From positions 18,179,266-18,243,265 of the forward strand of contig OW388300.1 in the NCBI GenBank assembly GCA_936450465.1: a stretch of DNA of 64,000 nucleotides, read 5' to 3'. The translations under genes were made by a program, and so were the position numbers. This stretch comes from Gibbula magus. Lineage: Eukaryota > Mollusca > Gastropoda > Trochida > Trochidae. Positions 48,837 to 57,546 of the stretch are shown here, piece by piece; the stretch's first letter is position 1, and each line of letters starts with the position of its first letter. Below the pieces are notes generated by a model. The model made no database searches. It was not told where the DNA came from and saw only the letters and a list, made by a program, of their open reading frames with translations.

Positions 48837-49030
48837 CAAACCCAAAATGCGTACAAGGGGTCACCAGACAAGCCGATTGGTATTACAGCAAAACAGATCA
48901 GTACAGAAGAAGCCGGACACCAGATCTATTGGCATTCAATGCAATATAACCTCAACTACAAATTATGATACTGATGATCATGAAGATGCTGGATCTGATG
49001 CCGACTATGTCCCTGAACAAGAATTTGATG
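48837..49030 (+). pseudogene. Acidic linker exon of the THAP-Kolobok-like gene
   Basis: The acceptor is CATTTTCCAG and the donor ATG|GTAAAG. The translation includes RSIGIQCNIT and a Glu/Asp-rich stretch ending DADYVPEQEFD. The xxGxQC motif and the DYVP acidic block precede the catalytic region in relatives I know. This exon is intact and its phase fits the next exon. Confidence 0.6.
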
Positions 49031-49361
49031 GTAAAGACACTAGAAATAGTATACCTAATTGATAGCAACATTACCGGTATATCGGTATACCGTTTTAGAT
49101 TGTGCAATACAATTTTGGCAATATATTTTTCATTTGGCAAAGTAACACACCAAACAAGTTTAAATGAAATAAATGCATTTGTTTTGTTCTAATGTAAAAT
49201 TGGAGGTTAAGATTAATGTTGCTGTTTTGGAATCTACTGCATCTAACTTTATTTTGAGAAATATAAAAAAAAACAAGATGGTTGAGATGTCTATTACTGA
49301 TATTGAATTAATGAACTTGACAAGTGTTCATTGCTCAAATGTTTTCCTTATTTTGCTCCAG

Positions 49362-50776
49362 ACCAACCACTTGCCCCAGACATTCTCGAGGCACCAAAAC
49401 ATCCCTCCTCGGAAACCTATTACCTCGTGGCATCCAACAAACTGCGAGAACTTCTTCGATATTGTCCGAAGTGTAGGCACGACAGCATTAGGGTATCCGT
49501 ATCCGCTAGAGTTGGCACTATGGTTGTCCTAGACTCACACTGCTCCTGTGGCAACCAGTCGAGATGGCAGTCACAGGACACCTCTAATGACATGCCTTGG
49601 GGTAATCTCCTGGTTGCTGCCAACATCCTCCTAACTGGTTGTAGTCCAGCTCAAGTAACCTTAAGGTTCCATTAATTTCAAGGACAACGTTCGACAAACT
49701 TCAGAGTTGCTATGTAATCCCTGCTGTACACCAAATGTGGATCGACTATCAGTCTTCTATTCTGCGGCAAATAGGCAACACTCCATTAGTCCTCGGTGGA
49801 GATGGTCGATGCGATTCTCCAGGCTACTCCGCCAAGTACGGGTCCTACACAATGATGGATCTCGATAGCCGTCTCATCCTTGACACTCAGCTAGTTCAGG
49901 CAAGTGAAGATCCATAAACTGCAAAGTAAAAGAACAGTTCAGAATAAGTATTAAAATTGCCAGAGCAGTGGAGAAGACAAAGAATAAAATAGTAAAGTCA
50001 CCAGGCCTAACTATCATACTTCAACAACCTAAGTTATCCAATTATCCTTAGTTTCAATGTTAAAAGTTTCATAACTTTTTACTCAAATTAATTCAAAATC
50101 CAAATAACATTACTTTACATCTATAAAAAAAACTAAATTTGGTAAAGTCAACTAATCACAACTTATTTATGTTACAGAGCAACGAGGTGAAATCTTCAAA
50201 CCAAATGGAATTGGAAGGGATGAAACGATCTCTCACTCATCTTGAAGATACTTGCTGCAACATCAAAGCTTTAGTCACTGATCGACATGTTAGCATCAAG
50301 AAGTTCATGAGAGGAGAAGGCACACATCAAGCATTACTTCGATGTTTGGCATCTGGCAAAAGGTAAGACAAACACATAATTCTTGCATACCCTAAAATAG
50401 AGCCATGGATTCTGTAGTTGATCAGGTTTTACATTATATCATAATAAATTTATTAAAATAATACAAGGAAAACAACGGAAATTTTCAAACAATAATAGTT
50501 CGATTGTCAGGAAAAAATATATCATTATATAATTGATAACTTATTTGAAACAATTTGCTTACTGTTAGGTTGATATGGGACTTAATAAATTCCTTTAAAA
50601 TATACATGGCAATTGATAAGTCCAGGTCCTATCAAATTTCTCTTAATTTCGGGGGTACAGAAGAAACTGGAGGCTGCCTCAAAAAAGAAGACCTGTCAAG
50701 TGCTGAGACCATGGATACGATCCATCAGCAATCATATGTACTGGGTAGCCTCTAGAGATAATCCAGCAATCATGCT
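49362..50776 (+). pseudogene. DDE catalytic exons, 5' half, of the Kolobok-like gene
   Basis: Exon 49362-49899 encodes a zinc-ribbon-like part (LLRYCPKCRHDS..., HCSCGNQSRWQS) and GGDGRCDSPGYSAKYGSYTM with a probable catalytic Asp. A frame change lies near 49660. The intron 49900-50177 uses a GC donor (CAG|GCAAGT). Exon 50178-50362 carries SNEVKSSNQMELEGMKRSL and ALVTDRHVSIKKF with a second likely catalytic Asp. An extra base near 50313 shifts the frame, after which HYFDVWHLAK continues. The next exon gives KKLEAASKKKTC and PWIRSISNHMYWVAS and is cut by the LTR element at 50776. Confidence 0.65.
50772..50776 (+). repeat. 5-bp target duplication, left copy (ATGCT)
   Basis: ATGCT directly precedes the TG of the 5' LTR and recurs directly after the CA of the 3' LTR (57542-57546). 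Five bp fits BEL/Pao elements. Confidence 0.95.
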
Positions 50777-51019
50777 TGTAACGACATTCAAACCATTTTC
50801 TGGCTATGATAGGTTTTCCGGCAGAGATAAGAGTTACCTCCCTTAGGCCCTTTGTTATAAAAAACACGTGTTTAGATTTCCGTTTCTTCCGATGTGTATT
50901 CCGTCCGTCACAGTGTTTTACGGACTCTAATACGTGTATGAAATGTGGGTTCTGTAAGGAATAAACACAGTGAACTAAAGAAGATCTCGTTTTTCGTCAG
51001 TAAAGCAGAAGATGCTACA
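50777..51019 (+). repeat. 5' LTR (243 bp)
   Basis: It begins TGTAACGACATTC and ends GATGCTACA. It contains a TATA-like TTATAAAAAA (50855-50864) and a polyadenylation signal AATAAA (50960-50965), defining an approximate U3-R-U5. Confidence 0.95.
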
Positions 51020-51036
51020 GTAAAACACTTCGCCGT

Positions 51037-51050
51037 TGGATCGTCCGGTT
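51037..51050 (+). promoter_or_regulatory. Possible primer-binding site
   Basis: TGGATCGTCCGG lies 17 bp after the 5' LTR and could pair with a tRNA 3' end finishing in CCA. The spacing is wider than usual and I cannot name the tRNA, so this is tentative. Confidence 0.25.
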
Positions 51051-51057
51051 TTCGATC

Positions 51058-53316
51058 ATGCATCACGATAGACGTTGCCACAGTGTTAGCGGGACTAGGG
51101 TCGGAAAACCGACCCAAAGGTATTTGGAATACCAAACTGAAGTGTGCAAGAGTCGTATAAACTCTGAATATTCAGCGTGGAACCGCAATAGAACAAATGT
51201 GTTCACAATTCTCTCGGACTGCTACAACGTAACGGAGCTACGTCACTGTAGGCGAGACTTGGACAAACGACTAGAGGAGATATTCGTGAGTCATGATAGA
51301 TTATTCAAAGAACTGTTATTCTCAGACAATGTACTTTTAAGTCATCGAGAGACTGTAGAAAAGGAACATTATGAACTAGCAAAATCCATTAGTGACAGAA
51401 TTCGGGAGTTAGAAAACTCAATTGAACAAAAATCTGTCAGTGTGAAAACTTGCACCTCCCGATCTTCAAGTAAGTCAAGCATAAGAACGAAAATAGAGGT
51501 TGCAGCAGAAGCTGCCGCATTAGAAACGAAACTGAACTTTTTGGAAATCGAAAATCAGAAGAGAGTAGAATTGGAAAAATGTCAAACTCAAATGCACTTG
51601 TCAATGGCAAAAGCAAAACTGGAAACGATAGATAAACTAGAACGCGAACTATCGGATGATACCGGCTCACAAATCAGAAAGAGCATTGTACCTGATGGAA
51701 CTAAGGATTTTGTTAGACAGTACATAGACTCTGTTCAAATCCCGGAACAACATAAACGTCCGTATGATCGGCCAGCTGCCGAAAAGCACGCCCCCAATCT
51801 TAACCCTTCTGCCACTGAGTTCATACCAAGTCACTTAATCCCGTGTTCCACCTCAAAGTCAGACGAACTTGTCAGAACCCTTACAGAACAAGTAAGCTTT
51901 GGACGCTTACCCCCTCCGGAACCTGGAGTGTTCAATGGGGACCCGCTGATGTTTCCTAGTTGGAAAACAGCCTTTGAAATTCTGATAGAGAGAAGAGGCA
52001 TTCCGGAAATAGAAAAAATCTTCTATTTAAAGAAGTACTTAAGCGGGCCGGCAAAGGAAGCAGTTGAGGGATACTTTCTCCTGAATTCAGAACAAAGCTT
52101 TGGTCAAGCCAAGGCTCTACTGGAAGAAAGGTATGGAAACCCCTTCAGCATCGGAAACTCCTTTCTTGACAAACTTGAGAGTTGGCCAAAGGTCTCCATG
52201 AAAGATGGTCTGGGTCTCCGAAAATTCACAGATTTCCTGAGACAATGTGAATCAGCCATGGCAACCGTTACCAATCTACGATTTCTCAATGATGAACGAC
52301 AGAACAGGAAAATCATGAACAAGCTTCCAGAATGCCTGGTGAGCCGATGGGGAAGAAAGTTCTCCTACTTCGTTAGGTTCCTGTCAAAGGAAGCAGATAT
52401 TCTTTGTGACCCGGTGACTTCAAATCCACATCCGACACATGCTATCCCCGAAAGAAAACCAGCTGGTTCAAGACGAGTCTTTTCGTCAAACAGTAAAGAG
52501 ACCTTTCACGACAAATCTAGCCAAAAGAAAGAGAAGACGCCTAGCGGGTGCGAACCATGCTTGTTCTGCAATCAGGATCATGTTTTGGACAGTTGCAAGA
52601 CGTTTCTATCAAAGCCTTTAGACGAGAGAAAACAATTTATCATTGATAGTCAGTTGTGTTTTGGTTGTCTCAGATCAGGCCATAGATCACGGTTCTGTCA
52701 GAACAGGCTATCATGCAGGACATGTTCTAGACTTCACATTACTGCACTTCACGGGGACTTCCCGGTCAAAAGAAATTCTGAAGAAACTGCAGTGAAGGGA
52801 ATAGCTCATCTTAGTGGGAGCAACTCTGTAGACAAATGCTCAATGATCGTACCTGTCTGGGTGTCTCGTGTCAATGATCCGAGCAAAGAACAGTTGATAT
52901 ACGCACTCCTCGACACTCAGTCGGACACTACGTTCATGCTTAAGGAGACATGTGACAAACTCAACGCAACGGGACCGGATGTCACCCTTCTGCTCTCTAC
53001 CATGACCGACACAGATCAGCGTATCAGCAGCAACAAGGTTAGTGGCTTACAAGTCCGAGGGATGAACAGTTCTCTTCGTATTCCACTTCCGTCCGTCTAT
53101 ACAAGAGAACTTATTCCAGCGAACAAGGATCATGTCCCTACCCCTGACAAGGTAAAGTCTTGGCCACACCTGGAAACATTGTCAAGAGAACTCGAACCTC
53201 TGCAGAACATTGACGTAGGCTTGCTGATAGGATATGATTGTTCACAGGCCCTGACTCCACGTGAGGTTATCGCCTCATCAAATGACAACGAACCATATGG
53301 GCAGCGCACGACCTAG
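51058..53316 (+). CDS. BEL/Pao gag plus aspartic protease polyprotein (752 aa)
   Basis: Residues about 60-210 are Glu/Lys-rich and likely coiled coil. A DUF1759-type gag region starts near residue 285 (PPPEPGVFNGDP, FPSWKTAF). Two CCHC/zinc-knuckle-like clusters lie at about 497-565 (CLFCNQDHVLDSC; CFGCLRSGHRSRFC). A DUF1758-type retropepsin follows, with catalytic Asp near 619 in ALLDTQSDTTF and a LLIGYD flap-like motif near 720. The product would build the particle and process the polyprotein. The start is the first ATG, 38 bp after the LTR. The frame stops at TAG (53314-53316) just where the RT part should continue in the -1 frame. Confidence 0.9.
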   Translation: MHHDRRCHSVSGTRVGKPTQRYLEYQTEVCKSRINSEYSAWNRNRTNVFTILSDCYNVTELRHCRRDLDKRLEEIFVSHDRLFKELLFSDNVLLSHRETVEKEHYELAKSISDRIRELENSIEQKSVSVKTCTSRSSSKSSIRTKIEVAAEAAALETKLNFLEIENQKRVELEKCQTQMHLSMAKAKLETIDKLERELSDDTGSQIRKSIVPDGTKDFVRQYIDSVQIPEQHKRPYDRPAAEKHAPNLNPSATEFIPSHLIPCSTSKSDELVRTLTEQVSFGRLPPPEPGVFNGDPLMFPSWKTAFEILIERRGIPEIEKIFYLKKYLSGPAKEAVEGYFLLNSEQSFGQAKALLEERYGNPFSIGNSFLDKLESWPKVSMKDGLGLRKFTDFLRQCESAMATVTNLRFLNDERQNRKIMNKLPECLVSRWGRKFSYFVRFLSKEADILCDPVTSNPHPTHAIPERKPAGSRRVFSSNSKETFHDKSSQKKEKTPSGCEPCLFCNQDHVLDSCKTFLSKPLDERKQFIIDSQLCFGCLRSGHRSRFCQNRLSCRTCSRLHITALHGDFPVKRNSEETAVKGIAHLSGSNSVDKCSMIVPVWVSRVNDPSKEQLIYALLDTQSDTTFMLKETCDKLNATGPDVTLLLSTMTDTDQRISSNKVSGLQVRGMNSSLRIPLPSVYTRELIPANKDHVPTPDKVKSWPHLETLSRELEPLQNIDVGLLIGYDCSQALTPREVIASSNDNEPYGQRTT

Positions 53317-56300
53317 GATGGGGAGTAGTTGGGATCATAAACCACGCTCAGATAAGCAAGTGCGATCAGATTGGTTTAAGCCATAGAGTTATGGCATGTA
53401 AAGTGCCAAACGAGCTTCATCCACCTTCAGAAGTGCTCATATGTCAGAAGACGAAAGTAAAGGAACAGTTCACTCCTTATGATGTTGTCCGTATGATGGA
53501 GGCAGATTTCAGTGAGAACATTCACGACGAATCTCTCATATCGTTTGATGACCAACTGTTTCTCAAGAAGATCCAGCAGGGAATCCACGTTAAAGATGGA
53601 CATTATGAAATGCCCCTTCCGTTCAAGGACAAATCACCCGTGTTGCCTGACAATAGACGCATGGCTCTTCAGCGTCTAAATGGACTGAAATCACGTTTCA
53701 AAAGGCACACACAACTTCATAGTGACTATGTAACATTTATGAACAACGTTATCAGTTCCGGACACGCAGAGGAAATTCCGAGACAGGAGGTCCACAAGGA
53801 CAATGGAAGAAAGTGGTACATCCCACACCACGGGGTGTACCATCCCAAGAAACCAGAGAAAATACGTGTCGTATTTGACTGTAGTGCAAGGTTTCAAAAT
53901 GTCTGCCTGAATGACTGTTTGCTCAAAGGACCTGACCTAACAAACAATTTGTTAGGTGTGTTGTGTAGGTTCCGTCTTGAACCAATCGCGGTCATGTGTG
54001 ACGTGGAACAGATGTTCCATCAATTCCTGGTCAACGAGGAGCATAGAGACTATCTCCGCTTCCTCTGGTGGAAGGATGGTGACTTCAATGGTGAGGTCAT
54101 CGAATTCCGTATGAAGGTTCATCTCTTTGGCGCAGTATCGTCTCCAGGATGTGCCAATTTTGCCTTGAAGCAGACAGTGGGCGACCACGATACCAATGTC
54201 AGTGACGACACCGCACATTTTATCAGGCACAACTTCTACGTCGACGATGGTCTTTGCTCTGTTCCATCTTTGGAGAAGGCGATGCAGCTGATTGAAGAAA
54301 GCAAAACTGTATGCGCCATGAAGGGTCTTCGACTACACAAATTCACCTCCAACTCAAAGGAACTCATGGCAGCCATCCCTACTGAAGATCGCTCAAAGGG
54401 TGTGAAGAATCTTGACTTGCTCAGCGATAACCAAACCATGGAAAGAGCGTTAGGTGTTAACTGGCAAGTAGAGTCTGACTGCTTCCAGTTCCAGATTCCG
54501 ACAAGAGTGGGTGAGGAACAAGTGGTGACAAGACGCATCATTCTCTCTACAGTTAGCTCCATCTTCCATCCAATAGGATTTCTAGCTCCGATAGTGCTGA
54601 AGGGTAAACTGATCCTACAACATCTTTGCAAGGAGGACCACGATTGGGACACTCCTGCACCTCCAAGCATCCAGAAAGTCTGGAAGTGCTGGATAGAGGA
54701 TCTGAACAGCTTGCGTTCAGTGCAAATCCGAAGATGTGTTAAACCAGATAACTTTGGTAAGGTTGTGTGTACTCAGCTCCATCACTTCTCCGACGGAAGC
54801 ACTACGGGCTATGGCCAGTGCTCCTACCTACGCCTTGTAGACGAAGATCAGAACGTCTACTGTTCTTTCGTTATGGGAAAGGCTCGTGTTGCACCTGTGA
54901 AGCCTGTAACTATTCCGAGACTGGAGCTTACTGCAGCGGTTGTATCAGTCAAGGTTAGCGGCTTTCTGAAGAGAGAGCTTGAACTTGAAAATGTGGAAGA
55001 GTTCTTCTGGACTGATAGTCGCATAGTCCTGGGCTACATTTCGAATGACTCAAGAAGGTTTCATGTCTATGTGGCTAACAGAGTGCAGCAGATACGTGAA
55101 CGAACAACAACTGATCAGTGGCAATATGTCTCATCAAACCAAAACCCAGCTGATGAAGCTTCTAGAGGCATCAACGCTCGTAGTTTGAACGAATCTCGCT
55201 GGCTCAGAGGACCTGACTTCCTATGGGAAAGGGACATTCCACTGCCGTCAAATGAAGTCAACGACTACTTTCTGTCTTCAGAAGACCCTGAAGTTAGGCG
55301 AGAGGAAACATTCAGGGTGTCTCATACAGCGACTGCTCAGGAATCTCCTCGCACGCTCCTACAACGCTTGGAGTACTTCTCAGACTGGTATCGTGCCAAG
55401 CGAGCTATTGCAAACTGCATCCGAATGAAAGACAAACTGAAGAAAGGCTTCTCAAGTGTTGCTGAGGAATCTATGCAAGTCAAGACCATGCAAGAAGCTC
55501 AAACTTTGATCATAAGGCTTGTTCAGCAAGATGCTTTCAGTGAGGAAATAAAACTGCTCAGATCTCTGAAACCGTCTGGAGAATTCAACTCAAAGGAAGT
55601 TCTAGTCCGCAACAAGACGGTGAAAACCGTTGGTGCCCTCTATCGCCTTGATCCCTTCCTAGATTCTGACGGAGTGCTAAGAGCTGGTGGACGTTTGAAA
55701 AATGCCTCCATCAGTGAAGACATGAAGTATCCCGTGCTTCTGCCAAAGAGACATCATGTTACGAGTTTGATAATCCGAGACTGCCATGAGAGAATCCATC
55801 ATCAGGGTAAGGGATTCACCATCAACGAGATAAGGTCAAGCGGCTACTGGATCATCGGATGCAGTTCAAGTGTTGCCCACTATGTCTCAAAGTGCGTTGT
55901 CTGCCGAAAGCTCCGAGCCAGCGTTCAAAGTCAGAAAATGTCCGACGTTCCTGCTGACAGAACGATGGAAGCACCACCATTCACATATTGTGCCATGGAC
56001 TGTTTCGGCCCCTTCTACATCCGAGAGGGAAGAAAGGAGCTAAAGAGGTATGGCTTGCTGTTCACATGCATGGCCAGTCGAGCTATACACATCGAGACAG
56101 TCAATTCAATGACCACAGATTCGTTCATTAACGCCCTGAGAAGGTTCCTTGCTGTCCGAGGTCCCATCCGTCAACTCCGCTGTGATCAAGGAACCAACTT
56201 CATCGGGGCAAGAAACGAACTTCAAGCTGCTTTGTCCGACATCAATCAAAATGACATGTCCAAGTTCCTTCTTGAACATAACTGCGACCATTTCGATTTC

Positions 56301-56924
56301 AAGATGAATCCGCCTGCTGCCAGCCACATGGGTGGTATCTGGGAGCGCCAAATCAGGACCGCAAGGAACGTTATCGCAGCCTTGCTACTAGAGCTTGGGT
56401 CACAGTTGGACGACGAGGCACTACGTACTGTGATGTGTGAGGCATCCGCAATAGTCAACAGCAGACCCCTCACAGTTGATACTCTCTGTGATCCATTGTC
56501 ACTGAAGCCCCTCAGCCCCAATCAGTTACTGACAATGAAATCCGAGGTAATCCTACCACCACCGGGGCAGTTTCTCAAAGCCGATGCCTACTCCAGAAAG
56601 AGATGGCGCAGAGTGCAATATATCTCCAATGAGTTCTGGCATCGGTGGAGGAAAGAATTCCTCCAAACCCTGCAAGTAAGAACCAAATGGAACACCAAGA
56701 AGAGAAACATGGCAATGGATGACATTGTTGTGATCAAGAATGACAATCAACCAAGAAACGTTTGGCAGTTAGCCCGTGTCTCAAACGTTTTCCCTAGCGA
56801 GGATGGTATGGTCCGGACAGTAGAACTTGCCATACCTGATGCTTCGAGTGAGACACGATTCACTCATCTCACTAGACCTGTCCAAAAACTGGTGTTGATT
56901 CTGGAAAGCGAACAGAATCCTTAG
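53310..56924 (+). CDS. BEL/Pao pol: reverse transcriptase, RNase H, integrase
   Basis: The frame is open from 53310. The first ATG is at 53391 (1177 aa), but conserved sequence begins before it, so this part was read on from gag-protease. RT: VVFDCSAR near residue 160 and YVDD at 283-286. RNase H: HFSDGSTTGYG near 465 and WTDSR near 540. Integrase: a zinc-binding HERIHHQG...CVVC part from about 797, then Asp870 (MDCFGPF), Asp932 (CDQGTNF) and Glu985 (GGIWERQ), the D-x61-D-x52-E core, and a C-terminal DUF5641-like region to the stop. All catalytic residues are present. Translation would need a -1 shift from the upstream ORF. Confidence 0.93.
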   Translation, partial: DLGWGVVGIINHAQISKCDQIGLSHRVMACKVPNELHPPSEVLICQKTKVKEQFTPYDVVRMMEADFSENIHDESLISFDDQLFLKKIQQGIHVKDGHYEMPLPFKDKSPVLPDNRRMALQRLNGLKSRFKRHTQLHSDYVTFMNNVISSGHAEEIPRQEVHKDNGRKWYIPHHGVYHPKKPEKIRVVFDCSARFQNVCLNDCLLKGPDLTNNLLGVLCRFRLEPIAVMCDVEQMFHQFLVNEEHRDYLRFLWWKDGDFNGEVIEFRMKVHLFGAVSSPGCANFALKQTVGDHDTNVSDDTAHFIRHNFYVDDGLCSVPSLEKAMQLIEESKTVCAMKGLRLHKFTSNSKELMAAIPTEDRSKGVKNLDLLSDNQTMERALGVNWQVESDCFQFQIPTRVGEEQVVTRRIILSTVSSIFHPIGFLAPIVLKGKLILQHLCKEDHDWDTPAPPSIQKVWKCWIEDLNSLRSVQIRRCVKPDNFGKVVCTQLHHFSDGSTTGYGQCSYLRLVDEDQNVYCSFVMGKARVAPVKPVTIPRLELTAAVVSVKVSGFLKRELELENVEEFFWTDSRIVLGYISNDSRRFHVYVANRVQQIRERTTTDQWQYVSSNQNPADEASRGINARSLNESRWLRGPDFLWERDIPLPSNEVNDYFLSSEDPEVRREETFRVSHTATAQESPRTLLQRLEYFSDWYRAKRAIANCIRMKDKLKKGFSSVAEESMQVKTMQEAQTLIIRLVQQDAFSEEIKLLRSLKPSGEFNSKEVLVRNKTVKTVGALYRLDPFLDSDGVLRAGGRLKNASISEDMKYPVLLPKRHHVTSLIIRDCHERIHHQGKGFTINEIRSSGYWIIGCSSSVAHYVSKCVVCRKLRASVQSQKMSDVPADRTMEAPPFTYCAMDCFGPFYIREGRKELKRYGLLFTCMASRAIHIETVNSMTTDSFINALRRFLAVRGPIRQLRCDQGTNFIGARNELQAALSDINQNDMSKFLLEHNCDHFDFKMNPPAASHMGGIWERQIRTARNVIAALLLELGSQLDDEALRTVMCEASAIVNSRPLTVDTLCDPLSLKPLSPNQLLTMKSEVILPPPGQFLKADAYSRKRWRRVQYISNEFWHRWRKEFLQTLQVRTKWNTKKRNMAMDDIVVIKNDNQPRNVWQLARVSNVFPSEDGMVRTVELAIPDASSETRFTHLTRPVQKLVLILESEQNP

Positions 56925-57288
56925 TGACTGTCACAGTGTGGTGTTGATATCAGATCCGTCCGGGTTAATGTTTGCATGTGATGAATCTAGTCATATTCTA
57001 TTGTTTTTAGTTTTTAGTCTGTTTCCAATAACTTGTCTAGTTAGACCTTTCTCTCAAATTCATCGTTATGATATATTCAGTATTGTGATATATTCAGTAT
57101 TATCCTATGTTCAATATTATGCAATATTCCTTTGATATTCTACCTCAGTGAGGATAATTTGACAAATGTCACCATGCTTCAGGGAGATATATAGGTGCAT
57201 GCAAGTTTATACGTTTGTTATTTGTTTTTAGTTATAATGTTTTGTGTCCATTCCAAATTTAAGGAGGTAAATAGTGTCAAGCCTATTT

Positions 57289-57298
57289 ATGGAGGGAG
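57289..57298 (+). promoter_or_regulatory. Polypurine tract
   Basis: ATGGAGGGAG abuts the TG of the 3' LTR, where plus-strand cDNA synthesis would be primed. Confidence 0.8.
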
Positions 57299-57541
57299 TG
57301 TAACGACATTCAAACCATTTTCTGGCTATGATAGGTTTTCCGGCAGAGATAAGAGTTACCTCCCTTAGGCCCTTTGTTATAAAAAACACGTGTTTAGATT
57401 TCCGTTTCTTCCGATGTGTATTCCGTCCGTCACAGTGTTTTACGGACTCTAATACGTGTATGAAATGTGGGTTCTGTAAGGAATAAACACAGTGAACTAA
57501 AGAAGATCTCGTTTTTCGTCAGTAAAGCAGAAGATGCTACA
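57299..57541 (+). repeat. 3' LTR (243 bp)
   Basis: Same length and, by eye, same sequence as the 5' LTR, ending GATGCTACA, followed by the ATGCT duplication. Confidence 0.95.
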
Positions 57542-57546
57542 ATGCT
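57542..57546 (+). repeat. 5-bp target duplication, right copy (ATGCT)
   Basis: Matches 50772-50776. Removing the element plus one copy makes the flanking exon continuous in frame. Confidence 0.95.

Larger units (their letters stand above)
50777..57541 (+). mobile_element. BEL/Pao LTR retrotransposon, young insertion
   Basis: A 6765-bp element: LTR, gag-protease ORF, RT-RNaseH-integrase ORF, polypurine tract, LTR. The domain order and the DUF1759/DUF1758-type gag-protease part are those of the BEL/Pao superfamily, which transposes through a cytoplasmic cDNA. There is no envelope ORF: only about 375 bp lie between the pol stop and the 3' LTR. By eye the LTRs are identical, so insertion is recent. 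It lies in the same orientation as, and inside, the THAP-Kolobok-like exon. The one apparent defect is a -1 frame break between the two ORFs at about 53308-53313. Confidence 0.95.

Noticed and set aside
54236..54670. 144-codon minus-strand ORF inside the BEL/Pao pol gene
   Set aside because: Antisense shadow of the RT coding sequence.
56925..57298. Possible envelope gene in the LTR element
   Set aside because: Only about 375 bp of AT-rich sequence with a 65-codon hydrophobic frame; too short and without an envelope-like layout.
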